Of a DNA stretch of 64,000 bases, positions 9,373 to 18,332 are shown piece by piece. Made by a program: the position numbers and the translations under genes. The notes under the pieces were generated by a model. That model was not told the origin of the DNA and searched no databases. It saw only the letters and a list, made by a program, of their open reading frames with translations. Positions within the stretch are counted from its first letter, which is position 1. Each line of letters opens with the position of its first letter. Source of the DNA: Fusobacterium ulcerans ATCC 49185 (GTDB lineage: Bacteria > Fusobacteriota > Fusobacteriia > Fusobacteriales > Fusobacteriaceae); contig NZ_LR215979.1 in the NCBI RefSeq assembly GCF_900683735.1, positions 2,852,001 through 2,916,000 on the forward strand. The letters run 5' to 3'.

Positions 9373-10794
9373 CTATATAAACCCTTTGATGAAACCCAAT
9401 ATTGTCTTGTGATTTACAGCTAAATTTATATTTTGTCCTTTATCAAATCCCGCTGTAATTACTCCTATTAATTTGCCATTTAAATCTAGAAGAGCTCCCC
9501 CTGAACTTCCATGAGAAATAGGAGCTGTAAATTGGATCATATATAAATCATCAATCATACGAAAGCCTGATATTATCCCATCAGAAACAGAATTAAAAAG
9601 ACCTAATGGACTTCCAATTGCTATTACTTTTTGGCCTCTTACCAGTTCTTTAGTATCTTGATAAAGCTTTATGTATTTATGAGTTTTTTCTATTTTTATT
9701 ATTGCTAAATCATTTAAATCATGATATTTAACAATCTCATTAGTGAAATATATCTTATCATCATTTTCCAGTTGTACTCCAAAATAATATCCATTTGAAA
9801 TAACATGAAAATTTGTGAGTATATTCCCATTATCATTAATAATAACTCCTGAACCAGTTTTAATGCATTCTTTTTTTCTATTGAATACACTTATCATAAC
9901 AACTGATGAAGCTAATCTTGCAAGTTTTTCATATGATATTTCTTTTGTTTTGCTTTCTTCAACAGTATTTACTTCTTTTTTTTGTTCTGCTTTTTTCAGT
10001 GATTCATTTCTTTTTAGGTTCACTTTAACTGTATTATTTGCATTGGTTCTGCTGCTTTCTTTAGTGTGATTAACTTCAGCTTTATTTTTTATATTTTTTG
10101 CTAATAAATCTTCAATGAAAATATCTAATTTTTTACTATTTTCTTCCTCATATAAAGATGATAGTTTTAATAAATTTTCTGGTATATTTATTTTTTTCTT
10201 TTCTGAATCTAAATAAATGACATCACAACCTAAAAGCACCAGCATATACAAGAAAAGATATTCTTGAATCTTTAATTCCCCTAGATATACAGCTTTGGGA
10301 AAGCCTTTCATTTCTTCAGTATTTTTAAATATTTTTGGAAAATATTTTTCTATCCAATAGAGGAGCTTAATTCCAAAATTTTTTGTTATTGATTCATTTT
10401 GATTTTTTATTTTAAAATATATTTCAATTATCTTTCCATAAACTTCTTTTAATGTATATTCCCAACATTTATCTTGAAATTTAAACGGAAACTTTAAAGC
10501 ATCTAATTTTTCAACATCATGATATGATAAATTCTTCCATTCCTCATAAATAATAGAATATTTTCCAATTAAATTATTTTCTATAAAGTTGTCTAAATCT
10601 TTCTCTATAAAAATTTCTGGTAAAAGACCTGAAATTTCTTCTATATAGGTTTTTTCACATTTTATTCCAAGATATCTAAAAAAATAGACATCTTTTTTAT
10701 AATTAAAAAAACGTCCTGAAATATTTTTAAAGGATAAAATAGAAGTCAAGGCTATTGGATTTATTCTAACTTCTAATTTTTGTATTTGATTCAT
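9373..10794 (-). CDS. YceG-like domain fused to trypsin-like (Do/HtrA-type) serine protease
   Basis: This 473-residue protein has three parts. Residues 1-235 resemble the YceG module (KLLYWIEKYF 143-152, FPKAVYLGE 165-173, LGCDVIYLD 188-196 match the repeats in the yceG product). Residues 236-285 are a charged linker. Residues 290-473 are a chymotrypsin-fold protease with an intact triad: His330 in NILTNFHV, Asp362 in LNDLAIIKI and Ser431 in GSSGGALL. There is no signal peptide, membrane segment or PDZ domain, so it should act in the cytoplasm. It is first gene of the Ter operon, preceded by AT-rich DNA without a strong ribosome site. I infer it cleaves or activates another Ter component under stress; no target is known. 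Confidence 0.88.
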   Translation of the reverse strand: MNQIQKLEVRINPIALTSILSFKNISGRFFNYKKDVYFFRYLGIKCEKTYIEEISGLLPEIFIEKDLDNFIENNLIGKYSIIYEEWKNLSYHDVEKLDALKFPFKFQDKCWEYTLKEVYGKIIEIYFKIKNQNESITKNFGIKLLYWIEKYFPKIFKNTEEMKGFPKAVYLGELKIQEYLFLYMLVLLGCDVIYLDSEKKKINIPENLLKLSSLYEEENSKKLDIFIEDLLAKNIKNKAEVNHTKESSRTNANNTVKVNLKRNESLKKAEQKKEVNTVEESKTKEISYEKLARLASSVVMISVFNRKKECIKTGSGVIINDNGNILTNFHVISNGYYFGVQLENDDKIYFTNEIVKYHDLNDLAIIKIEKTHKYIKLYQDTKELVRGQKVIAIGSPLGLFNSVSDGIISGFRMIDDLYMIQFTAPISHGSSGGALLDLNGKLIGVITAGFDKGQNINLAVNHKTILGFIKGFI

Positions 10795-11310
10795 AATTTT
10801 TGCTGAATAAATAACTGCCTATCAGCTTCCCCCTTTTTGATAAGATTTATAAAGTAATAGCTTTATTGCTTATTAAAATAACTTTTTCTTAACTGTATCT
10901 ATATAGTTTTTCATCAAAAAATTAATTAAGTTATGTTTCTATAGATAATATTGATTATTATTTTAAATAGTTAAAAAATAATAAAATTCATTTTAATATT
11001 ATTTATAAATATTCAATATTTTTTTAATAATATAAATTTTTAACCATAATAAAACTATGACATGACACCCTGTTAATCCTAGTATTTTATCTTATCTTGT
11101 ATTATTTACTATCCCATATAAATAATAGCATAAAAAGTATTTATTTCAAAATAATAAATTCAGTAAAATTTAGATTGATAAAAATTTAAATTATATTTAT
11201 AATAAATTAAAAATTGATTTTGTGAGTTAAAAAGAGAATGTAAAAAAATTTAAATTAATACTATTTTATAATGAAAATACTATAAAACTTTTTTTCTTTT
11301 GAAATAAATT
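10795..11310. other. AT-rich intergenic stretch upstream of the Ter operon
   Basis: About 515 bases of very AT-rich sequence with no supportable gene. It must hold the promoter of the Ter operon, whose first gene starts at 10794 on the minus strand, but I see no convincing -35/-10 pair. A short G-run (plus CCCCC at 10830-10834) lies about 35 bases before the start codon. The right end runs into IS3 remnants. Confidence 0.5.
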
Positions 11311-11583
11311 TAAATATCTTGAAGAGGAAGTTAAATATTTAAGAATGGAGAATAAATTTTAAAAAAAGTTAATACATTTCTAATTATTGATGAGGTAAGA
11401 GATAGATATTCTTTAAGCTCATTATGTCATTTTGCTATGCATTCGAGAAGTGAATATTATGAGTGGAAAAATAGAACTAGAACTCTTTATAAAAGAGCTG
11501 AACAAAATATTGAAATAACAGCACTGATACTTGAATGTCATAAAAAAGTCAGAGGGATATATGGCAATGAAAGACTTCAAATT
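11311..11583 (+). pseudogene. IS3-family (IS150-type) transposase remnant
   Basis: Frames in this stretch give pieces of an IS3-type transposase. KYLEEEVKYLRMENKF followed by a stop near 11360 resembles the end of OrfA. DEVRDRYSLSSLCHFAMHSR then SEYYEWKNRT resembles the start of OrfB, and ALILECHKKVRGIYGNERL is its next conserved block. Similarity stops at about 11583 and no DDE catalytic domain follows. No terminal inverted repeats are recognisable. It is a decayed fragment of an insertion sequence. Only the OrfB part from 11437 has an ATG and it is too short to work. Confidence 0.75.
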
Positions 11584-11639
11584 TTTCTTTTTTCATATAT
11601 TTATCTTAATTTTTACTTTATTTTTAAAACTTCCCACAA

Positions 11640-11835
11640 CTAAAATAAGAAAATTAAATATAAAGCTCCTTCATGATTTTTTAGATAAGCAAAAAATAAA
11701 AAATCATCTTTTAAATTTAAGTGAAGACTTTAAATCTAAAGATGAATTTCTGATAAAAAATATATTAGAAACATTCATTGAAAAAGTTACTGTCTACAAC
11801 AATCGTGTTGTTATTGACATGAAAATTTTTTCAAT
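11640..11835 (+). pseudogene. Possible C-terminal remnant of a site-specific (serine-type) recombinase
   Basis: The frame here encodes LLHDFLDKQKIKNHLLNLSE then DEFLIKNILETFIEKVTVYN then NRVVIDMKIF. The ending ETFIEKVTVYNNRVVIDMKI is like the extreme C-terminus of large serine recombinases (FIEKV-VY-DRVE pattern). Nothing of a catalytic domain is present. The open frame then runs on into the antisense of tmRNA, which is not coding. The position directly against the ssrA 3' end, a common insertion site of integrative elements, supports a degraded mobile-element origin. The family call rests on a short match and is tentative. Confidence 0.45.
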
Positions 11836-11853
11836 GATGGACATGGCTAGAAA

Positions 11854-12201
11854 TGGTGGAGATGACGGGAATCGAACCCGTGTCCGAAATTACCAGCGCC
11901 ATAGGCTTCTACAAGCTTAGTCTGCTATTAGATTTCGCAGTAGTTAATCCCACAGACAGGGCTAACTAAAGCTATCCTCTGGAATGTCCCCTATAACTTA
12001 GAGAAATCATTTAGGGTAATCTGTATTTTTGTGACACCTTGGCTGAACACATTTACAGAAGAATATGTTCAAAGGTGAGCTGACATTAAGCAGCTAAAGC
12101 GTAATTTCTATTTCCATCTAAACGATGAGTTGACCTCTCACAGCGGTCACCCTGGCCTGCTACCTATAACCTGAGAACCCCGTCGAAACCTTTGCATCCC
12201 C
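11854..12201 (-). ncRNA. ssrA: tmRNA (transfer-messenger RNA)
   Basis: A complete 348-base tmRNA. The 5' end GGGGATG (12195-12201, minus) pairs over seven bases with CATCTCC near the 3' end, followed by A and an encoded CCA (11854-11856). The T-arm GGGTTCGATTCCC and the 5' segment GCAAAGGTTTCGACGGGG are diagnostic. The tag frame is at 12086-12115 (minus): GGA resume codon, encoding GNRNYALAA and ending in TAA. It rescues stalled ribosomes by tagging nascent peptides for proteolysis. It follows smpB directly on the same strand, the partner needed for its function. Confidence 0.97.
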
Positions 12202-12258
12202 ATTATTCAATTTTTATGCTACATTAAAGTATAGCATATTTTAAAATTTTTTTCAATT

Positions 12259-12699
12259 TTATCTTTCTTTTGCTATCCTTTGAAGATCTCTTTCTACATC
12301 TTTTTTAGCTAAACTTTCTCTCTTATCATAGTTTTTCTTACCTCTTGCCAGAGCTATTTCCAGTTTTACATATCCCTTAGACATATGAACATTTAAAGGA
12401 ACAATAGTATATCCTTTTTGAGATACTTTCTCATGAAGTTTTCTTATTTCTTTCTTATGCAGAAGAAGTTTTCTTACTCTTCTTTCATCTGGGTTATATA
12501 CACTTCCGAATCCCCATGGAACTATTGACATTCCCATAATAAAAATTTCTCCATTTATTATTCTTATAAAAGATTCTTTTATGCTTATTTTTCCAGCTTT
12601 TGCAGATTTCACTTCACTTCCCACTAACTCAATACCGGCTTCAAATTTATCTTCTATGAAATAATCGAAAAATGCTTTCTTATTTCCTGCTAGTATCAT
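12259..12699 (-). CDS. smpB: SsrA-binding protein SmpB
   Basis: This 146-residue protein is a complete SmpB. NKKAFFDYFIEDKFEAGIEL opens the OB-fold, LVGSEVKSAKAGKISIKESF is the best-conserved block, NPDERRVRKLLLHKKEI follows, and the basic tail KKNYDKRESLAKKDVERDLQ enters the decoding centre on the ribosome. SmpB binds tmRNA and delivers it to stalled ribosomes. The start has an AGGAGG-like site directly upstream. The gene is 57 bp upstream of ssrA on the same strand, so the two are probably transcribed together. Confidence 0.97.
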   Translation of the reverse strand: MILAGNKKAFFDYFIEDKFEAGIELVGSEVKSAKAGKISIKESFIRIINGEIFIMGMSIVPWGFGSVYNPDERRVRKLLLHKKEIRKLHEKVSQKGYTIVPLNVHMSKGYVKLEIALARGKKNYDKRESLAKKDVERDLQRIAKER

Positions 12700-12941
12700 T
12701 TTTTCCTCCTAAATCTATATTATCTAATATATTATATCAAATTATATAGTTTTCTCCTATATTTAATCTTTATTATACTCCTTTTCTCTTCAAATTCAAA
12801 ACCTATTTCTTACAGTGGTTTAAAGAAATAATTTTTCTAAATTTTTTTATTTATTCCCTACAAACTTTTCAAAAGAAATGGTAAAATATATATTAGAAAG
12901 ATAAAATCATTTTAAAATATATGGGAATGGGAGGAAATACT

Positions 12942-13808
12942 ATGTTTTTTGGTGCAATAGAAGCTGGTGGAACAAAATTCGTATGTGGAATAGGAACTAA
13001 ATCTGGGGAATTAATAGAGAGAGTTTCTTTTCCTACAGAACTACCACATGAAACAATGAAAAATGTTATCTCTTTTTTTAAAGGGAAGGATATAGAAGCA
13101 ATTGGAATAGGATGCTTTGGACCTATCGATTTAAATAAAGGCTCTGAAACCTATGGTTATATAACTTCCACTCCTAAAACTGCATGGAAAAATTTCAATC
13201 TTGTTGGAGAAATTAAAAAGAACTTTGATATCCCAGTATATTTTGATACAGATGTAAATGCTGCTGCTTTTGGTGAATACGTATGGGGAGCTGGAAAAGA
13301 CTTAAAAAGTTCTATCTACCTTACTGTAGGAACTGGAATAGGAGGAGGAGCAGTAGTTGAAGGAAAACTTGTCCATGGAATGCTTCACCCAGAGATGGGG
13401 CATATTTTTGTCAACAGACACCCTAGAGATAAATTTGTTGGAAACTGTCCATTTCATGGTGGAAACTGTCTGGAAGGTATGGCTTCAGGTCCAGCTCTTG
13501 AGAGAAGATGGGGCATGAAAGGGGTAGATATTCCAGATGATCATCCTGCTTGGGAAATGGAAGGATACTATATTGCTCATGCTCTTGTAAATTATATTCT
13601 TGTTCTTTCACCTGAAAAAATAATGCTAGGTGGGGGAGTAATGAGAGAGAAACATCTTTTCCCTATAATCAGAAAAAAAGTGGTTCAGCTTTTAAATGGA
13701 TATATCCAAACTGAAAGTATTTTGAAGAATATTGATGAATATATTGTGCCACCAGCTCTTGGAGAAGATGCTGGAATTTTAGGAGCTTTGGCTCTTTGTT
13801 TTAAATAA
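12942..13808 (+). CDS. scrK: ROK-family sugar kinase (fructokinase type)
   Basis: A 288-residue ROK kinase. It has the phosphate motif EAGGTKFVCGIG at the N-terminus, DTDVNAAAFGEY with the catalytic Asp near residue 103, the loop TVGTGIGGGAVVEGKLVHGM, and the zinc-ligand stretch GNCPFHGGNCLEGMASGPAL. The last matches bacterial fructokinases (ScrK/Mak type), which make fructose-6-phosphate from fructose and ATP. I placed the start at the ATG at 12942, seven bases after GGGAGG. It stands alone: smpB is divergent and a strong terminator follows. Glucose or mannose as substrate cannot be excluded. Confidence 0.88.
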   Translation: MFFGAIEAGGTKFVCGIGTKSGELIERVSFPTELPHETMKNVISFFKGKDIEAIGIGCFGPIDLNKGSETYGYITSTPKTAWKNFNLVGEIKKNFDIPVYFDTDVNAAAFGEYVWGAGKDLKSSIYLTVGTGIGGGAVVEGKLVHGMLHPEMGHIFVNRHPRDKFVGNCPFHGGNCLEGMASGPALERRWGMKGVDIPDDHPAWEMEGYYIAHALVNYILVLSPEKIMLGGGVMREKHLFPIIRKKVVQLLNGYIQTESILKNIDEYIVPPALGEDAGILGALALCFK

Positions 13809-13813
13809 AAGTA

Positions 13814-13848
13814 AAGGGTACTCAAAATCAGAGTACCCTTATTTTTTA
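13814..13848 (+). terminator. Rho-independent terminator of the ROK kinase gene
   Basis: AAGGGTACTC (13814-13823) pairs perfectly with GAGTACCCTT (13831-13840) around a seven-base loop and is followed by ATTTTTTATT. It begins five bases after the stop codon. Confidence 0.93.
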
Positions 13849-13997
13849 TTCACATTTTTTAATAGTTGTTTCATTTCTTTTTTATATTTAAATGCTAAAA
13901 TTGAAAATATATTGATGATGTCTAATAATTATTATCCCAGCAAATATAAAATTCATTCTTTAATTACTCAACTATTAAAATAAATTATTTAAAAAAA

Positions 13998-14870
13998 TTA
14001 TTTTCTATTCTTTACATCTTTCTTGTCAAAAAGTTTTCTTCTCTCAGTTGATTGAATAAATAATTTTTTCATTCCTTCAACATCTTCATTTACAAGCTTT
14101 TCTCTGAAATTATCCAGTTCTGCTGCAAAGTCGTCTATTTCTTTTATCAAAACTTCTTTGTTTAAAAGAAAAAGTTCACTCCATAAAACTTCATTTATTT
14201 TAGCTATTCTAGTAAGATCTCTAAATGAATCTCCTGTATATTCTACAAGATGTGTATTATCATTTGTATTCATAAGGGATACAGCTATCACATGAGTTAG
14301 CTGAGATACAAAACCAATCATTTTATCATGTTCTTCCAAAGAAAGCTGAGTTATATTTCTAAAGCCAAGTATTTTCCCAAGTTCCTTTCCAAATTCTATT
14401 CCCTGAATTGTATTTTTTTCTGTAGGAGTAACAATAAAGTTAGCTATTTCAAAAATAGTTTCGTCACTGTTTCTTACTCCACTCACTTCTTTTCCTGCCA
14501 TTGGATGAGAGCTGATAAACTCAACATCTCTAGGTAACCTTTCTTGTACTTTATTAACTATACCTCTTTTTACACCACTTACATCAGTAATTATACAGCC
14601 TTTTTTAAAATATTTTTGATTTCTTTCTATCCATTCTACCATAGTAGTAGGATAAAGTCCTGATATTATCACATCTGCTTTTTCTATCAATGATTTATAA
14701 TCAGAAACTGCTCCTTCATCTATTATTTTATTTTCAAGAGCATATTCTATACTATCTTCATTTATATCAACAGCACTTACAAAGTAACCTTTTTTCTTGA
14801 GAGCTTTTGCATAAGCCCCTCCTAAAAGTCCCAATCCTACAATTAAGAATTTCATATTTTTATTTGCCAT
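13998..14870 (-). CDS. tyrA: Prephenate dehydrogenase
   Basis: A 290-residue NAD-dependent prephenate dehydrogenase making 4-hydroxyphenylpyruvate for tyrosine. The Rossmann motif IVGLGLLGGAYAKALKKKGY is at the start, and SSHPMAGKEVSGV near residue 122 and QLTHVIAVSL near residue 190 carry the catalytic histidines. No chorismate mutase or ACT domain is fused, unlike E. coli TyrA. The ATG at 14868-14870 overlaps the end of aroA, with AAGG nine bases upstream, so translation is coupled. It is the last gene of the aro operon. Confidence 0.95.
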   Translation of the reverse strand: MANKNMKFLIVGLGLLGGAYAKALKKKGYFVSAVDINEDSIEYALENKIIDEGAVSDYKSLIEKADVIISGLYPTTMVEWIERNQKYFKKGCIITDVSGVKRGIVNKVQERLPRDVEFISSHPMAGKEVSGVRNSDETIFEIANFIVTPTEKNTIQGIEFGKELGKILGFRNITQLSLEEHDKMIGFVSQLTHVIAVSLMNTNDNTHLVEYTGDSFRDLTRIAKINEVLWSELFLLNKEVLIKEIDDFAAELDNFREKLVNEDVEGMKKLFIQSTERRKLFDKKDVKNRK

Positions 14871-16131
14871 AGTATTCAACCTTTATCCCTATCTTCTCTA
14901 TATCTTCAAAAAAATCTGGGTAAGACTTTTCCACAGCCTCTGCTCCATCTATGATGACTGGTTTTTTCATAATAGTTGCTGCCACTGCCAGACTCATAAC
15001 TATTCTGTGATCTTTATGTCCTGCTGTTTCTATTCCACCATCATATATTTTTTTACCAGATATAAAAATCTCATCTTCAGTAGTTTTTATTTCCACTCCC
15101 AGCTTTAAAAGTTCCTCTTCCATAGCTGCTATTCTGTCGCTTTCCTTATACCTTAATCTTCCTGCATTATAGATTCTGAACTTTCCATCTCCATACATTC
15201 CCAATACATTAAGTATTGGTCCTAGATCTGGACAGTCAGCAAGATCTATTTCACAACTTTTGGGAATACTCTTATAAATAAGATATCCTCCCTCAATATT
15301 TTCTATTTTTATTCCAGCATTTCTTAATATTTCTATTATAGCCTTATCTCCCTGACTGGATTCACGATTCAGCCCAAGACATTCAATATCATTATTTATT
15401 GCTCCCAGTACTGCAAAAAAACCAAGTTGTGAAAAATCTCCCTCTATTGTATAATCACAAGGTTTATATTTCTGATTTCCTTTAATTTTAAAAGTAAGTT
15501 CATCTGTCTGAGATATTTCTATTCCATATCTTTTCAGCATTTCAAGAGTAAGCTCTATATATGAAGCTGATTCAAAAGGAGGTTTTATTTTTATTTCAGA
15601 ATCTTCTTCCAGCAGAGGAAGAGTAAAAAGAAGTCCGCTTATAAATTGTGAGCTTATATTTCCATCTATCACATATGTTCCAGCTTTCAATTTACCTTCT
15701 ATTTCCATTTTAGTTTCATCATGGAAATAATGCAATTTCTGTTCTTTAAATATATCCTCATATATTTTTTGAGGTCTTTTAAGAAGTCTGTTCTTTCCAA
15801 GAAAAGTTATTTTTTTTCCAGTGAGAGAAAATATAGGTATAAAAAATCTCAAAGTTGAACCAGATTCATTACAATTTATTATTTCATCTGAAATTTTTGT
15901 AATATCTTTTATTCCATCTATAATGAGAATATCTCCATTTTCTTCTATTTCAGCTCCTAATTTCCTCATTCCCTCAATAGTTGTTTTTATATCATCAGAA
16001 TAAGCTACATTTTTTATGACACTTCTCCCTGCTGCTAATGAAGCACATATTATTGCCCTATGCCCCATACTTTTAGAAGGTGGTATAATTGTCTGCCCAC
16101 TGCATTTTGATGGATATATTTTTACTTTCAT
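14860..16131 (-). CDS. aroA: EPSP synthase (3-phosphoshikimate 1-carboxyvinyltransferase)
   Basis: This 423-residue protein is a full EPSP synthase joining shikimate-3-phosphate and phosphoenolpyruvate. Landmarks are PPSKSMGHRAIICASLAAG near residue 17, NCNESGSTLRFFIPI near residue 84, the PEP/phosphate contact KNRLLKRPQ-like stretch (GKNRLLKRPQKIYED), RLRYKESDRIAAMEEEL near residue 327 and TAGHKDHRIVMSLAVA near residue 369. The active-site segment is GSTLRF rather than the GTAMRP of E. coli, which places it away from the glyphosate-sensitive class I type; this is family reasoning, not a test. It follows aroF in the operon and overlaps tyrA. Confidence 0.96.
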   Translation of the reverse strand: MKVKIYPSKCSGQTIIPPSKSMGHRAIICASLAAGRSVIKNVAYSDDIKTTIEGMRKLGAEIEENGDILIIDGIKDITKISDEIINCNESGSTLRFFIPIFSLTGKKITFLGKNRLLKRPQKIYEDIFKEQKLHYFHDETKMEIEGKLKAGTYVIDGNISSQFISGLLFTLPLLEEDSEIKIKPPFESASYIELTLEMLKRYGIEISQTDELTFKIKGNQKYKPCDYTIEGDFSQLGFFAVLGAINNDIECLGLNRESSQGDKAIIEILRNAGIKIENIEGGYLIYKSIPKSCEIDLADCPDLGPILNVLGMYGDGKFRIYNAGRLRYKESDRIAAMEEELLKLGVEIKTTEDEIFISGKKIYDGGIETAGHKDHRIVMSLAVAATIMKKPVIIDGAEAVEKSYPDFFEDIEKIGIKVEYYGK

Positions 16132-16158
16132 CTCTTTATTTCCTCCTTACAGCAAGTT

Positions 16159-17178
16159 CTACATATCTCTTCCAATGACTTTTGCTATTTTTCTTCCCTG
16201 TTCTATCAAATGTTTGAATTTTTTAGGTTTTAATGATTGAGCTCCATCGCTCCAAGCATGCTCAGGATCATTATGTACCTCTATAATAAGTCCATCTGCC
16301 CCTGCAGCAATAGCTGCCAATGCCATTGATTCTACATATTCCCAGTTTCCAGTAGCATGAGAAGGATCAATTATTATAGGAAGATGTGTTTTCTGTTTGA
16401 TAATAGGTATTACACTAAGATCAAGTGTATTTCTAGTATATTTTTCAAATGTACGAATACCTCTTTCACACAGTATTACATTTTCATTTCCTCCAGCCAT
16501 TATGTATTCTGCTGACATTATCCATTCCTCTATAGTGTTTGAAAGTCCTCTTTTTAAAAGAATAGGTTTATTTATTTTCCCAACAGCTTTTAGTAAATCA
16601 AAGTTCTGCATATTTCTTGCCCCTATTTGAATAAGGTCTACATTTTCAACGAATTCATCTATCTTATCTGCACTCATAAGTTCACTTACTATTGGAAGTC
16701 CATAAGTTTCTCTTGCTTTCACCAGACATTGTATTCCTTCACTTGCCATTCCCTGAAAAGCATATGGTGATGTACGAGGTTTGTAAGCTCCACCTCTAAG
16801 CATAGAAGCTCCTGCCTCTTTTACTTCTTTAGCTATCTCCATAACAGAGCATTCTCCCTCTACAGAACAAGGACCTCCTATTACAGCTATTTTCTGACCT
16901 GCTCCTATCTTGATTCCTGCCACATCTATAATACTGTCTTCTGGGTGAAAAAGTCTGTTGGCTTTCTTATATGGTGCTGCTATCCTAGTTACATCTTCAA
17001 CATATGGATTTGCCTTCAATGCTTTTTCATCTATTTTTGTTGTATCTCCTACAATACCAAATACATTGTAGTTTTCTCCTGATATAAGAGTTACAGCTAC
17101 ATCATTTTTGCTTTCTAAAGCCTCAATCATCTTTTGAATCTCTTCTTGTGGTGCATTCTTTTTTAAAGTTATTATCAT
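16159..17178 (-). CDS. aroF: 3-deoxy-7-phosphoheptulonate (DAHP) synthase, type I-beta
   Basis: This 339-residue DAHP synthase catalyses the first step of the shikimate pathway from erythrose-4-phosphate and phosphoenolpyruvate. It has an N-terminal ferredoxin-like domain (residues 1-75) of the Thermotoga/Bacillus sort, usually the feedback-regulatory part. The barrel follows with AVIGGPCSVEGECSVMEIAK, MLRGGAYKPRTSPYAFQGM, LLKRGLSNTIEEW and IIDPSHATGNWEYVESMALA. No chorismate mutase is attached. It lies between aroC and aroA. Likely inhibition by Phe or Tyr is a family inference. Confidence 0.95.
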   Translation of the reverse strand: MIITLKKNAPQEEIQKMIEALESKNDVAVTLISGENYNVFGIVGDTTKIDEKALKANPYVEDVTRIAAPYKKANRLFHPEDSIIDVAGIKIGAGQKIAVIGGPCSVEGECSVMEIAKEVKEAGASMLRGGAYKPRTSPYAFQGMASEGIQCLVKARETYGLPIVSELMSADKIDEFVENVDLIQIGARNMQNFDLLKAVGKINKPILLKRGLSNTIEEWIMSAEYIMAGGNENVILCERGIRTFEKYTRNTLDLSVIPIIKQKTHLPIIIDPSHATGNWEYVESMALAAIAAGADGLIIEVHNDPEHAWSDGAQSLKPKKFKHLIEQGRKIAKVIGRDM

Positions 17179-17211
17179 TTTTGTTCCCCCTCAGCTTTTA
17201 TGCTTTAATTT

Positions 17212-18321
17212 TTATTTTTTATCTGTCATCCACATATACCCATATCTCATACATATGAGATCAAGCAGTCCAAATGCTGTCATAGAATCTATAACTACTC
17301 TTGCTCTATGTATTATAGCTGGGTCATGCCTTCCTTCAATATTAAATTTTACATTTTCTCCTTTAGATATATCTATGCTTTCCTGCTCTTTATATATTGA
17401 TGGTGTAGGTTTTACAGCAGTTCTCATTATAAGTGGCATAGAATTTGTTATCCCTCCATTGATACCTCCATTATTATTTGTTTTTGTTTTTACTTTTCCA
17501 TTTTCATAATAGAAACTGTCATTAGCTTCACTTCCATACATATCTGTCATTCTAAAACCACCTCCAAATTCTATTCCTTTTACTGCTGGTATAGAATATA
17601 TAAGATGAGAAAGTACACTTTCTACAGAATTAAAATATGGTTCCCCTATTCCAGCTGGCAATCCTGTCACAGCAGTTTCTAATATTCCTCCTACTGAATC
17701 TAGTTCCTCTCCAGCTTTTTCTATTATGTTTTTCATTTTTTCTTCTGCATCTTTTTCCAGTACAGGAAAATATTTTTCATTTACTTCTTTGATTTCCTTT
17801 AAAAGTATTATTTCATTTGATGAAAAATCTTTATCTCTTTCATTTTTACATTTTAATATATGAGTTCCTATTTCTATTTCCTTAGATTTAAGTATCTGAA
17901 TAAATATTGCCCCTGCTGCTACCAGAGGTGCTGTTGTTCTTCCAGAAAAATGTCCTCCCCCTCTATAGTCCTGATACCCCATATATTTTATATCTGCTGT
18001 ATAATCAGCATGAGAAGGTCTCATTATGCTTTTAGTTTTTTCATAATCTCTGCTCAGCTGTGATTTATTTTCAATTATAAGGCATAGTGGTGTACCAGTT
18101 GTATATCCATTGAAATATCCACTTACTATTTTGAAATCATCTGCTTCATGTCTTTGAGTTGATATTTTCCCTTTTGGCTTTCTTTTTTCCAGCTGCTGCT
18201 GTATAAAATCAGTATCTAATTTTATTCCAGGAGCCAAGCCATCTATCACTATTCCAATAGCTGTTCCATGTGATTCTCCAAAAAGACTGAGCTTTATACT
18301 ATTTCCTATTGTACTCTGCAT
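17212..18321 (-). CDS. aroC: Chorismate synthase
   Basis: A 369-residue chorismate synthase converting EPSP to chorismate with reduced FMN. Landmarks are LFGESHGTAIGIVIDGLAPG at the N-terminus, RRKPKGKISTQRHE-like LEKRKPKGKISTQRHEADDF, RPSHADYTADIKY near residue 101, the FMN-site stretch DYRGGGHFSGRTTAPLVAAG near residue 119 and NNNGGINGGITNSMPL near residue 285. The length matches monofunctional AroC. It follows aroB by 11 bp and precedes aroF in the leader-controlled operon. Confidence 0.97.
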   Translation of the reverse strand: MQSTIGNSIKLSLFGESHGTAIGIVIDGLAPGIKLDTDFIQQQLEKRKPKGKISTQRHEADDFKIVSGYFNGYTTGTPLCLIIENKSQLSRDYEKTKSIMRPSHADYTADIKYMGYQDYRGGGHFSGRTTAPLVAAGAIFIQILKSKEIEIGTHILKCKNERDKDFSSNEIILLKEIKEVNEKYFPVLEKDAEEKMKNIIEKAGEELDSVGGILETAVTGLPAGIGEPYFNSVESVLSHLIYSIPAVKGIEFGGGFRMTDMYGSEANDSFYYENGKVKTKTNNNGGINGGITNSMPLIMRTAVKPTPSIYKEQESIDISKGENVKFNIEGRHDPAIIHRARVVIDSMTAFGLLDLICMRYGYMWMTDKK

Positions 18322-18332
18322 TTTTCCTCCTC

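Noticed and set aside
11531-11920. Open frame of 129 codons ending GDDGNRTRVRNYQRHRLLQA
   Set aside because: Its last third is the antisense of the tmRNA 3' end; GDDGNRTRV is a known artefact of translating tRNA-like 3' ends. Only the part before 11835 may be a recombinase remnant.
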